47,299 nt of DNA, from the NCBI GenBank assembly GCA_902780585.1, contig CACZGA010000005.1:1-47299 (forward strand), read 5' to 3'. The notes under the pieces are model-generated. The model was given only the letters and a program-made list of their open reading frames with translations, did no database searches and was not told the origin of the DNA. Below are positions 1 through 12,300 of this stretch, in pieces. The translations under genes and the position numbers were made by a program. Position 1 is the stretch's first letter. Each line of letters starts with the position of its first letter. The stretch is from an uncultured Erysipelotrichaceae bacterium. GTDB taxonomy: Bacteria > Bacillota_I > Bacilli_A > RF39 > UBA660.

Positions 1-46
1 TATAGAGATGTACTTCCTTAACGATGATATAGATAGTGATATGTAA
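1..46 (+). CDS. 3' end of an unidentified late gene (partial)
   Basis: Fourteen codons in one frame, ending IDSDM and TAA, run in from the left edge. They sit just before the tape measure gene, where siphoviruses usually have tail assembly chaperones, but too little is visible to identify the product. Confidence 0.4.
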   Translation, partial: IEMYFLNDDIDSDM

Positions 47-53
47 AATTAAG

Positions 54-90
54 TCGGCATTAACTTTAGAGTTAATGTCGATTTTTATTT
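54..90 (+). terminator. Hairpin between the upstream gene and the tape measure gene
   Basis: An 11-bp stem (54-64 with 71-81, one G-T wobble) with a 6-nt loop is followed by a T-rich run. This is an intrinsic-terminator shape, 15 nt before the tape measure start. It may lower rather than abolish read-through, since no promoter is visible between the two genes. Confidence 0.6.
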
Positions 91-105
91 TGTGAGGTAA
101 AGCAA

Positions 106-3100
106 ATGGGGAACAGTACGAATTATACCGTTAATATTAAAGCTTTATTTGACGCGGGAGATGCATTAAGTAAGATAAAAAATATTTAGACGGTATTAAA
201 TAATTTAAAATTACCAGATAATTTAAGGACTAGTTTAGATAGTAATTTTAGAAGTTTAGACAAAGCTCTTTAGGATTTTTAGAGTAAAAGTGAAAAAGGA
301 GTAAAAAGTCGGGCGGACGCTACTGGGATAACTAAATCTTTTGATACAGTTGTAAGAGAATTTGAAAATATAGATAAAATAGTTACTAAAATCAAAACAG
401 AAATGGGAGATTCTATTGATTTAAGTAATTTTATTAATGTAGACCCCAGCGTAAAGAAAAAATTAGAAGATATAGGAAAAGAAATAACTGATTTATAGAA
501 TTAGTTAAATAATGTAAATACTTCCAAATTAAAAGAAATAGAGAACGTTCTTGGTAAGTTAAAAACAGAAAAATCTAAAGAAAAAATAGGTGATGCTTTA
601 AATATTTTTAAAAATGCTAAAGATGTTAAAGATATAGAAAAAGCAGTTCAATTAATTGAATAGGCTAAAAAAAGTTATAATGGGTTATTAACTACAGAGA
701 ATAAAAAAGGTTTGGGAGAAAATGGTACTGCACATTAGATTGTCGCAACCTATGAAGAAATTATTGGTATACTTGGAAAAGCTAAAACAGAAGTTTAGGA
801 TTTTCAAGATCAAATTAATCAAAAATAGGGTGAAGGGTTAAAGACTGCAGCAGATGAGGCTGAAAGATTAAGTACTAACGCGAATGGGGCGGTGAATGGG
901 TTACATTCATATGCTAGTGCGGCAAAAGATGCTAGGTCTGGTGTAGAAGAATTAACCGATGCCTAGAGAGATTTTAATTCTTAGGTTGATTAGGTAAAAC
1001 ATCGTATTCAATATTTCTTTGGTCTTGCTAATTCTATTAATCTTGTAAAGCGTGCAGTTCGTAGTGCTTTTGAAACTGTAAAAGAATTAGATAAAGCTAT
1101 GACTGAAACGGCAGTTGTTACTAATTATACTATTAAAGATATGTGGAAACAATTGCCAGAGTATACTAAACGTGCGAATTCTCTTGGTGTAACTACTAAA
1201 GAAGCTTATGAAAGTGCGACATTATATTATCAATAGGGTTTAAATACTGAATAGGCTGCGGCACTTTCTACAGAAACCTTGAAGATGGCACGTATTGCTG
1301 GTCTTGATGCGGCGGATGCTACCGACCGTATGACTAACGCTCTTCGTGGTTTTAATATGGAATTAAATGCGACTTAGGCGTAGAGAGTAGATGATGTTTA
1401 TTCACAACTTGCGGCCATGTCTGCATCTAATGTAGATGAAATTTCTACTGCTATGACCAAAGTAGCTTCTTTGGCGCATAATGCCAATATGGAATTTGAA
1501 ACCACTGCGGCATTCTTAGCACAAATTATTGAAACCACTCGTGAAAGCGCGGAAACTGCTGGTACTGCGTTAAAAACAGTTGTAGCTAGATTTTCTGAAG
1601 TTAAAAAATTATATGATACAGATTAGTTAAAAGGCTAGGATGAAGAGGGCCAAGTAATTGATGTAAATAAAGTTTCTGCGGCACTTCGCTCGGCGGGGAT
1701 TGATTTAAATAAATACTTTTTAGGTGAAGTTGGCTTAGATGATATTTTTATGGAATTAGCATCTAAGTGGGATTCACTTACCAATATTCAGTAGAGATAT
1801 ATTGCCACTTAGGCTGCAGGTAGCCGTCAACAGTCACGTTTTATTGCATTAATGGCAGACTATGCGCGTACGCAAGAATTAGTTAGTGCAGCATATAGTT
1901 CAAATGGTGCGGCAGAAAAATAGTTTGAAAAGACTTAGGATTCTATGCAATCTAAACTTGCAAGACTCAAAAATGCTTGGAATGAATTTACGATGGGTCT
2001 TGCTAATAATGCACTTTTAAAAGCTGCAGTAGATGGATTAACTTAGTTATTAAATATAATTAATAAAATTACAAGCGCGCTTGGTGGTGGAGTGGGCTCT
2101 TTTGCTAAGTGGTTTGTTGCTATTAAAACAATTTCTGGGTTAGGAAAAGCTTTTAGGCATGGTGGAATTGCAGATAAAGCTTTAACTAAAGTTTTAGGTG
2201 GAACTATTTTTAGTAGGTTATTAGGAGCCCAACCCAAAGCTGCAGAAGGCGGTTAGTAGGCGTAGACCGGTACAGAAGCTTAGGGAGCGCAAGGTGGTAC
2301 TTAGACTAGAGTTTTTGGAACTGGTGGAATATTAAGAAGTATTTTTAGTGGCGATTTAAAGAAAAATATATAGGCTTTTAAAGAAAAATATCCTAACATG
2401 CGGCCTCTAACCGCTGAAGAAGTTTATTCGAGTGGTATGGCGATAGATTCAGAGTATGCTGATTCATTAATAGATGCAGAAATGATGGCTACAAAGACTT
2501 CTCTTTTTAGTGCGTTAGGTAATGCTTTTAAAGGTACTAAAGTCGGCGGAGCTATTTCTAAAATTCCTACTCTTTGGGGCGCCGGAGCTTTAAGTGGAGC
2601 AGCTACTTTAGCTACTACACTTGGCGGAATTGCTGCTACAGTGGCTGCGATATATGCTGGTTATAAGATTTGGCAGAATACTAGTTTGGAAGGTTAGTTA
2701 TAGTAGGCTAATAAATTAGCCAAATCTATGAGTGTTGTCGCAGATAATACTTAGAGAGCCAACACCGAAGTAAAAAAAGTTTAGAGTGAATACGGCGAAA
2801 AAAATGCCGCGGTTGAATCAGCTTTAACGCAAGAAGAGAGGTAGGCCGCGGTTAGAGAAAGAACTGATTATGTCGCTGAATTAATAAAATCTAATGAAAA
2901 ATATGCTGATTATTTAATTTCTACTTTTGAAAATGGTGAATTAGTTTTAAAATTAGATGAAAGTTCTATTAATGCTCTTGCAACCGCTACTGCAGAAGCA
3001 GAAAAAAAAGCTAGTTCGGCTTCTGATTTTACGGCTGCAACGGCTGCAGGGAAAGAGGCGGCAGTTTATGAAGCCAAAGCTAAAGAAATAAGAGAGTTTG

Positions 3101-6100
3101 GGCCAAATGGTGGATATTATAAAAAACCAGAAGAATTAGATGAAAAAGAATATTAGGAATATTTAGCTTATTAGAAACAAGCAAATAGTGCAAGACTTAG
3201 AGAGAAAGCCTACGCGAAGGCGGCTTATGCCAATTTAATAAATACTACAGGATTGACCGATGCGGCGGCTGACGCGGTTGCCTCAGCGTTAGCAGAAGGA
3301 TTTAGTTCGGATAAGTTTTTATCGTAGACTAAAAAGAAATAGAGAGCTGATTGGTGGTCTGGTAATGCAACAAAAGAATAGCTTAGAGCTACCTATAAAA
3401 CTCTTTATGGGACAGACGCAGGAGATTTAGATAAAGATGCTTTAGCTGATGCTGTTGCAACTGCGGAAGTAATACAAGGTTCATATGAAAAGATTGCTAG
3501 TTCTATTACTAAGATTACTAGTAAAGAAGGCGGTTTAAAATTACTAGAAGTAATTGCTGGGACTTATGCTGGTAGTTTAGAAAATATTGGAACAGAATTA
3601 TCAGATGCTTTTGATAGTTTAGATAAAGAAACTGCAAAAAATCTTTTAGAAGCTCTTAATCTTTCGTCTTCAAAAGATTTAGCTACATTTTTAGGTGAAG
3701 CTATAGATGGAATTATAAACAATAGAAAAGAATTATAGAAAAATGCTGTAAAATCTTTAATGAAAACTGGCGTAAAAGAAACTAAAACTTTAAAAGATTT
3801 TACTAAATTAGAAGCAGAATAGTAGAAAAAAGTTTTATAGATTGGTGAAAATTTAGCTGATTATGGTGTTGATTTTAGGCAAAAAGTATTGGGCGCTATG
3901 GTTGATGCGGTGCAACCTGGTGCGGAAAATAAAGATATTTAGAATTTTATTGATAGCTTTTCAAATAATATAATATTAACTTATTAGTCAATTTAGAAAG
4001 AAATAAAAAACACTAGTAGTGAAGCAAGTGCTTTTGCAGAAGAATTAAAGAAAACTGGTGAGGAAAGTGGGATTTTTTCTAATGAGAATCTTGTTCAATT
4101 TTATCTTACTTCTGGAGAATTTGAGAGTTTAACTGAATAGGTTGATAAATTTATCGAAGAAAATGGAAAAATAACTGCTGATAATATTAATGAATTAGCA
4201 AAAAGTAGTTAGTCTCTTGCCGCTTTAATAGATATGGGGACAATGAAAGCCACCGGGATGGCTAGAGCGATACAAGCATTTAGTGCGGGGAATATTGCTA
4301 TTTCAGATTTAAATGATAATGTATTAGAAGTATTTAATTCTTTTGAAAATTTAAATGATATAATTGCAAAAGCTTCTTATTTTATAAAGAATTTTGATGC
4401 TGGTGAAGATTGGGGAGAATCTTTTGATTTTATTGAGTCTGCGATTGAAACTATAGAAGGTTTTGTAAACTCTAGAGAATTTGGTAATCCTTAGCTTCAA
4501 AATTATTGGGGTGCAATTTTTAAGACCTCTCCTTCTGATTTAGATGGGTGGAATAAAGGAATAGAAGTTTTAAAAGAACTCCAAGAATGGGGTGGTGGCC
4601 GTTTCTGGACTAACGTAATGGGGACGACTCTAGATGAAGAAACTGGTATTATGACCAATATGGGTGTTGGTAATTTAACCAGTTCTCAATATAGAGATTT
4701 AATGCGTTAGAGAGCTAATGAATTTACTAGAGCGCGAGGAATAGCAGATTTTACTGATGATTATTTAAATATGCAATTCTAGAATATGGCAAATCATGAT
4801 TACGGAGTTGTAAAATAGTTAGCAGCAAATGATGTTCGGGCAATAGCAGAATCATACAAATAGGCTTATGGAGAAGAAGTTCCTACTAAAGCTGATATAT
4901 AGGCTATTGCGGATGGATTTGGAATTACTCCATAGGCAGTTTTAGATGCATATAATGAGTTATATAAACAAACTCTTTCGCTTGATTAGTTAAAAGAAAA
5001 CGTTAAAAAAACTGGCGAAGTTTTAGACAAAGCTGTTAAAGAATCTTTTGAAGAAGTACAAAAAGAAAAAGGTGGAAAAAAGGGCGGAGAATTACTATCT
5101 GAGCTTGGCATTGATTCTACTACTGGAGAGTTTGATATTGGTACCTTAAAAGCTAATATAACTGATATAGTTCCAGAAATTTAGAATGGAAGTATAAGCG
5201 CAGAGGAGTGGATTAATTAGTATATCGGATCTTAGGGCGGAAAAGTATAGGTTCCAGTTGAGTTTAAAGTATTAAAAGATAATGGTGATGGTACATTTGG
5301 TTATGAGACTATAGAAAAAACATTAGAAATAACCAATTTAGGTGAACTTTAGAATGGAGTTGACCAATTAACTAATGAATTTAATAATTTAAATGCTTCA
5401 GCTTTAGTTGGTAGTATTGATGGGGCGAATGAAGCAGCAAATAATTTACAATCTATTCTTGAGAATTTAAAAATTACTTTAGATAGTAGCGCATTATAGT
5501 CTGCTCTTACTACTGCAGAAAATATAAATAGTACATTAAGTGCGACTATTAATAAAACAGTAAATATTACAAAAGTTTATACTGGTGACAAAGGGAATTC
5601 TTCTTCTAGTGGTTACTCTTCTACTAATGCTGAAATGGGTGAAGCTGCTGGAGGTTATGTTTCTTATGCCTCTGGTTCTCGAAAGATAAAGCCTGGTATT
5701 GCACTTACTGGTGAAGAAGGCCCCGAACTTGTTTGGAATAAAGAAGGTGGGTATGCTTATCTTACCGGAAAGAATGGACCAGAGTTTAGGAAGTTAGTTG
5801 CAGGGGACTAGATTTTTCCATCAGATTAGACCAAGGCTATTCTTGCACGCGGTGTGACTCCTTCTCTTGCAAAGGGAGGAAAAGTAGTTCCTTCTTTGGC
5901 TGATGGAGATACTATTTGGACTAATGATAAAGATAAAGGAAAAGGTTCTGGAAGCGGAGATAAGAAAAAAGACGACGAATTTAAAATGGACCTCGATAAA
6001 TATTATAATATGGTTGAGGACATTAATGAACTTCTTCGTCTTCGTAATCTCTTAGAAACTAATTATAACCAACTCCTTAAAATCGAAGGTAAAACTGGTA

Positions 6101-8244
6101 AAGAAATCTATGATAATCTTACCAAACAATTGGATTTATTGCAACAACGCTACTAGATAACTGAAGACCTCGCGGAGAAACGTAAACAACAAATTATAGA
6201 CCTCGTCGCAGAAAACGAAGAATTATCTAAATACGCTTGGTGGAATAACGAAGATTTAACTATTGAAATCAACTGGGATTTAGTTAATGGAATTACAGAT
6301 AAAGATGAAGGTAGTAAAGTAAAAGATTATCTTTCTAAACTTGAAGATTTTCAATCTAAATATGATGATATGATTGAAAATTTAGAAGATATAGAATCTA
6401 CAATTCAAGAAATTAAAGAGCGTGGAAAGGATGAATATAAATCTCTTGAAGACCGCACTCGTGATGCGTTAATTAAACAAATTTAGGATAAAATAGATGA
6501 ATTAACCGATGTAGATAAAGCTATTACAGATACAAATCAAAAATTATTTGATTCTATGCAGGAAACTTTATCTATGCAACGCTAGTAGAGAGATAATGCA
6601 GAAACAGAATCTGAATTAACTGACAAAGAAAAGCGTCTTGCCTATCTCCAATAGGATTCTTCTAATGCAAATCAGGTCGAAATTGCAAAACTTCAAAAAG
6701 AAATTGATGATGCTCGTTAGGATTATACAGATAATTTAATTGATCAAAAGATTAGTGAACTTTAGAGATAGAATGATGAAGCGCAAGAGCAGCGTCAACA
6801 ATAGATAGAATTAATGCAGCGTTCGCTTGATTGGTAGGAGAAAGATGGCCAATTTTGGAATGAAGCTTATCGTTTAATAAGCGAAGGAACCGATGCAACT
6901 GGAGCACTTATACATAAGAGTGATTTAGAAAATGTACTTAAAGGCAGTGAAGGTTGGGCAGGTTTGTCCGATGAAGGCAAGATGGATTGGCTTAAAACCT
7001 TAGAAGATTAGGTCGCGCAAGGTATCGCGTATCTTGAATAGAGCCGTTAGTTGGAAGATTTAGGTACTAAAGAAGGCACTCAAATTAGTTTTACTAATGC
7101 GAAAGGTGAGCGGTTAACTGGTACGGTAGATAAAGACGGTAACGTGGTAGTTAAAAATAAAGATGGTTCTACGATAACTTATAAAGATGTTTTTTAGGAC
7201 TATTATGGAAATTATAGAACTTTTGAGGGTTCTGGAGAGACTAAAGCAGCGCCTAAACCGGCTACTTCTACTGGAACTGGAGGAAAAACTACTGGGTCTA
7301 CTACTACCACAACTGGTGGGAGTGATAGTAATAAGAAAGTTACGGCCTCAAATAATGGTGAAATTGAATTTTAGTATGAAGCCGAAGATGAATTTGACCA
7401 TTGGGTTTATTATAGGTAGAAAGGTACTACAAAATGGAAGAATAAAGGGCTAGAAGGACATAACTTTGTTAATGGACAATGTAGTAAGTGCCATTATATT
7501 AAATAGGTTAATACTAAAGGTAAAAGTTTAGATTTTTTAGAAAAATAGTTAGAAGCAGCTAGCACCTCTAAATTTAATGAAGATACTCAAAATAAAACTA
7601 ATGGAAGTGTTACTAGACCTGTTGGTAGGACGAATAAAAAAATAGGTGAAGGTACTGCATCAATTCCTAAAGTTAAGCATGAAGACTCTACGACATAGGA
7701 GAGGATGACAGACAAAGAATTAAATGATTTAATAGATTCAAATATTGATGAATTTAATAATTTGGTTTATCCTACTACTACTAAAGTTACCGGTACTCAT
7801 GGGAAAAAGGTAGGAACTGGCACAGCGTCAGTTCCTACTTCTAAATCTTCAAATAATAATACTAGTAATATAACTAAAAAAGAAGAAGAAGAAAAGAAAA
7901 AATGGACTCTTTTAGATGCTCTTAAAGCTACTGGTATGTTTGCTTCCGGCGGTCTTGCAGATTTTACCGGTCCGGCATGGCTTGATGGTACTCGTTCTCA
8001 TCCAGAGCTTGTCCTTAATTCTCGTGATACACAAAACTTTATCGAACTTAAAGATACTCTTGCTGATATGCGTAAAAATGGTAGTCTTTCTCTTGCGGGA
8101 GGAGATAGTTACTATGAAATTGTAGTTAATGTAGATTAGATGTCTAGTGATTACGATGTAGATAAAGCTATCGACCGCATTAAGGCTCGTCTCGCGCAAG
8201 ACGGTGCTTATCGCAATGTAAATGCTCTTTCTCGACTTCGATAA
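106..8244 (+). CDS. Tail tape measure protein (2712 aa, TAG read as Gln)
   Basis: Tape measure proteins set tail length, fill the tail tube and help DNA entry. ATG follows GAGGT; the frame stays open for 2712 codons only if TAG is sense, and I count 40 in-frame TAGs in the first 3.3 kb alone. Residues about 300-640 resemble the TP901-type tape measure core (ELDKAMTETAVV, YEGSATLYYQQGL-like heptads, TAAFLAQIIETTRESAETAG, then NAWNEFTMGLANN). Residues about 810-857 are a hydrophobic Gly/Ala stretch fit for membrane insertion. The second half is coiled-coil-rich, with segments such as GGYVSYASG and GEEGPELVWNK typical of Firmicutes phage tape measures. Near residue 2450 a short H-x6-C-x2-C-H motif looks zinc-binding, and the GTASVP/GTASIP segment occurs twice near the C terminus. 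Followed by a strong hairpin and the Dit gene. Confidence 0.95.
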
Positions 8245-8258
8245 ATTTAAATAACGAA

Positions 8259-8297
8259 ATAAATAGAGTAGGGTCTAAAAAACCCTACTTTATTTAT
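8259..8297 (+). terminator. Strong hairpin after the tape measure gene
   Basis: A near-perfect 16-bp stem (8259-8274 with 8282-8297, one G-T wobble) encloses a 7-nt loop. It lies 15 nt after the tape measure stop. The 3' arm has T-rich stretches but no clean T run, so it may act as a terminator, an RNA-processing site or an mRNA-stabilising 3' end. Confidence 0.6.
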
Positions 8298-8346
8298 AGA
8301 GTTAAAGCGGCAAATAGATATAAAGCGATTAAAGGAGGAATGACAT

Positions 8347-9345
8347 ATGCCTATTAAGGGTGATTTTATATCTTTTTCATATAATGGTGTCCATTCTACC
8401 GAATTAGGGATTGTGCACGTAAGTTCGTCTGATAGATATGCAGATGCATTACTTCCTACAATCCAAGACAAAACCGTTTAGGTTCCAGGTAGTGATGGCA
8501 CTTATTTTTTTGGAAGTTATTATACACAAAGACCTATAACGCTTAATATAGCGTTTGATAGGATGACGGAGACTTTACTTAGACGCACGCGGGCTTTATT
8601 TGGAGATAAATAGTCTCACCCATTAGTTTTTGACGAAGAACCATATAAAGTATATTATGCAAAGGTTACTGGTACACCGTAGTATAATTATATTTGTTTT
8701 AATAATTATGAGGATGATAGTAATATAAATCCACGTATTTACAAGGGAGAAGGGACAATTAATTTTATTTGTTATGATCCTTTCGCGCATTGTCCAAATT
8801 AGTATAAATATTTAGATCAGTGGACAGTTAATAATCCAGACTGGTATAAATATGATAATAAAAATGAATGGAAGTATAGTGCTAATTTACTAAATACTAA
8901 AGGAACTGATAATGCGGCTTATGATACTTTTTTAAATAGAAGTTTTAAATTATATAATCCCGGTGATGTAGAAACAGATTTTAAATTAATAGTTCCAATT
9001 GGTCCTACTGAGACACCTACAAGTTTTAGTGGTATTAAAATTACTGAAGGAGGATAGACTTTAGAAAATCATACCTTAGATTTTAATGCGCCAGTTACTA
9101 AAAAAGGTAACGATACTCATTTATTATTTAATTCTAAAACTAATTTAGTTGAAGGGTTAATAAAGGACCAAAATAATAAATTTATACGTACTGGAAATTT
9201 ATATAATGAAAAGATTGGAGATGGCCATTGGTTCCGTATTCCAGTTAATTAGGAAAATAAAGAGTGGTATTTTACTATAGTTGATTATAGTGCCGCACAA
9301 GGTACGGATAAACCCATTTTAGAATATGATTATCTTTACTTCTAA
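8347..9345 (+). CDS. Distal tail protein (Dit, siphovirus tail component family)
   Basis: Dit rings join the tail tube to the baseplate hub. The 332-aa product starts at ATG 9 nt after AAAGGAGG. Its N-terminal part reads FISFSYNGVHSTELGIVHV, then VQVPGSDGTYFFG and a segment ending RRTRALFGDKQSHPLVFDE, the usual order of the Sipho_tail family. Order Tmp-Dit-Tal is standard for Firmicutes siphoviruses. Six in-frame TAGs are read as Gln, one in the VQVPGSDG segment. The C-terminal 150 residues are less conserved and probably form the galectin-like domain of long Dits; that last point is inference. Confidence 0.9.
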
Positions 9346-9360
9346 TACGAGGTAAAAACT

Positions 9361-12300
9361 ATGAGTATAATTAAAAAACCTTATGAAATCTCTATTTGGA
9401 GAGATAAATTAATATATATAGGTAAAGATGGTAATGCCTATGATTCTTTATATGATATGAGTGGTATTACTACTGTAGATTATCAATATTATGATGAAGA
9501 ACGACTCGCGACGATTGGTTCTGATGTAATGACTTCTCCTGCGCGCGTTGTAAATCCAGTATTTAAAAGAAATATAAATGGTACTGAGACTCTTACTTTT
9601 GATATGTATTATTAGTATGAAGATATTGAAAGTGGGGAAATAGTTCGGAATCCTTTAATTGATTTAGTTATTGATGAGAGAAAAGTTAAATTAAAATATG
9701 AAAATAAATGGTATGATTTTATTGTAAAAAAAGACGATGAAAAAGGTAGAGATTATAAATATTCTTATACTTGTACTGGCCTTGCGGCGAATGAATTAGG
9801 AAAAACTGGATTTAACGTTGAATTAGATACAGAATTAGAAAATAATATGGGGACTGTCACTGAATTAGCGTAGGAAGTTTTGCGTAATTCAGATTGGTAT
9901 TGTCCTACAGATGGATAGGAAATTATTGACCAAGTTAACGAAGAAGCATTATATTATATTGAGCTAAAAAGTAGTATAGTTGCTAAAAAAATTAGTGATA
10001 ATACAAGTTTTGGAACAATTAATAGTGGCAGTTATATATATGCATATTATACACCTTATGCAAATTAGGTAAAAGATTATTTTCAGTTTATATATGTAAA
10101 TGAGAACGGTGGTGCTGCAGCCCCTGATTTATTAGAGGATGGGGTTACTATTAATTGCAATGGTACGAGAACATATGATTTATATTGTGATAACGTACAA
10201 TGGAGTAATGATAAACCTAATTTTGAAGAGTCTGCCAGTGTTTCAAACTATCGTGGTCGGCGCTATGTAAAGAAACAGTTAAGTACTTATGACCCAACTC
10301 TAAAATAGACAGTATTAAAATATAGACGAGAAGTTGAATTAGATGCAGAGACTTTTAATAAAAATAAAACTTCATACTATTATTATGAAGATAAATTATT
10401 TAAATAGTGTACTCCTAATTCAGTATATAATAATCTTATAGATTATTATAAGATTTATTATGGCTATACAACTACTGAATATATTGATACTACTACTGTA
10501 TAGAATTATATATATAATTCTACTAATTTTGCTGGTACTTCTTATTGGAGCATTCATGGTGCAGCTACAAATAAATCAATTCAAGCTAAAGTTTTTCCTG
10601 ACGTAAAGAGTACTAATCCTAATTTAGAAAGAAATGGATATTTAGTTGTTAATTTTGGTAATAGTACAAGTACTAGATTAGTGAATGATGGGATAATTTA
10701 GAATTACTCTCGCATAGATAAATTTGAAAAGGGAGAAGTATATAGATTAAGAGTTTGTGCTGGCACGGTTAACGGAAATAATTTTACTCGTTTATCTACT
10801 TTACCCTTTAAATGCATAGTCAAGAAATATAAATTAATAGATGTAGATACTCCAAGTGAAGATATAATTTATTTTGATTCTGGTAATGCTACCGGTACTT
10901 TAAGTGGTGATTATATTTATGTAGATATGACATGTAGTAATTCAGCTACATGGCGAGAACTTAAAGAAAGAGCAGGAATATTTTTTATTCTAAAAAATGG
11001 GAATAATACAGACTATTATATTAAAGATATACAATTTTTTAAAAAAGTCACTGGTAAAAATGGTGTTATTAACCCAGACGATTCAATAGAGAATTTGCCT
11101 GATATTCGTGTTAAAACTAAAAATTATTTTTATGACCCAGAAGTCAATATTGGAAAGATTGCCCCAGAAGATTATGTATATAGTGAATCAGACCCAACTT
11201 TATATACCGCGTTATATGGTACTGGAAATAAATAGTTTGAAAAAGTACGCAGTATAACGGCAAAAGAATCAAATAGATTTAATTTGCTATAGGAATTAAG
11301 TGAGACTTTTGAGTGCTGGGTAAGATTTGATATATCACATGATACTACTGGAAAAATAAATATAGAAAGTTTCGATTATTATAATATAGTAAATCTTACA
11401 GTTGGCACTAGCGCGGAAGGCAAATATATTTATGATTGGTATACAAGGCAATATATAGAATAGCCAAGTGGCGCGGTAGTAATAAAAGGTTAGAAATATT
11501 ATGAAAAAGTACTGCGTCGGCGCCAAGTAAAAAGAGTTTATTTTTATAAGGAAATTCTTATTGAAAATTATGCTGGTTTTAAATATGGAATTAACTTAAA
11601 AGATAATAATCGCACTCTAGATAGTGAACAGATAGTTACAAAAATTATTGTTAAAGATAATACTTGTGAATAGGCTGAGAATGGTTTTTGTTCGATAGCT
11701 CGCGCAGAAGATAATCCAATAAAAGAAAATTTCGCCTACAATTTTGATTATTATACTTCTTAGGGACTTATTAATTAGTCTACTTTAAATAATGACTTGT
11801 ATCTTTAGTTAAATGGTAGTGTAGGATTATATCCTAGATTATCTAAATTAAATAAAGAACGTAATCAATTAATTGATTCGGCGGCGCCACTTGCTAATTC
11901 TATCAGTGATTTAAGTGCATAGTATTAGACCGCACTTTTAACTTATGACGCGGCAGAAAAAGAATTATAGAGAATGAAAGACCCTAAGAGTGGAACTATT
12001 TATCAATATACTCATTATAAATATGAAGATTTTTATAATTAGTATAAAAGTTCTGGCTAGGCCGTTTCAGCCTATAGCAATGAAATTTATTATATTAAAG
12101 TTAGTGGGATAAATAACATTACTACAAATAATGGCGCTGGTACTATTTATTACTATGTAGTGACGAATGATACGACTCCATAGGATAATACCGAATATTA
12201 TTATATTTCTAGCGGTCACTTTACTGAATTAGGGTCTAATAAGTTTAGGGAAGGCTGTATATATTATGAAAGATTGACTAACCCAAGCTATGGCGCGGAA

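Noticed and set aside
106..8244. Late genes as decayed or error-rich pseudogenes
   Set aside because: All breaks are TAG; no TAA or TGA interrupts the frames, and folds and spacing continue across each one.
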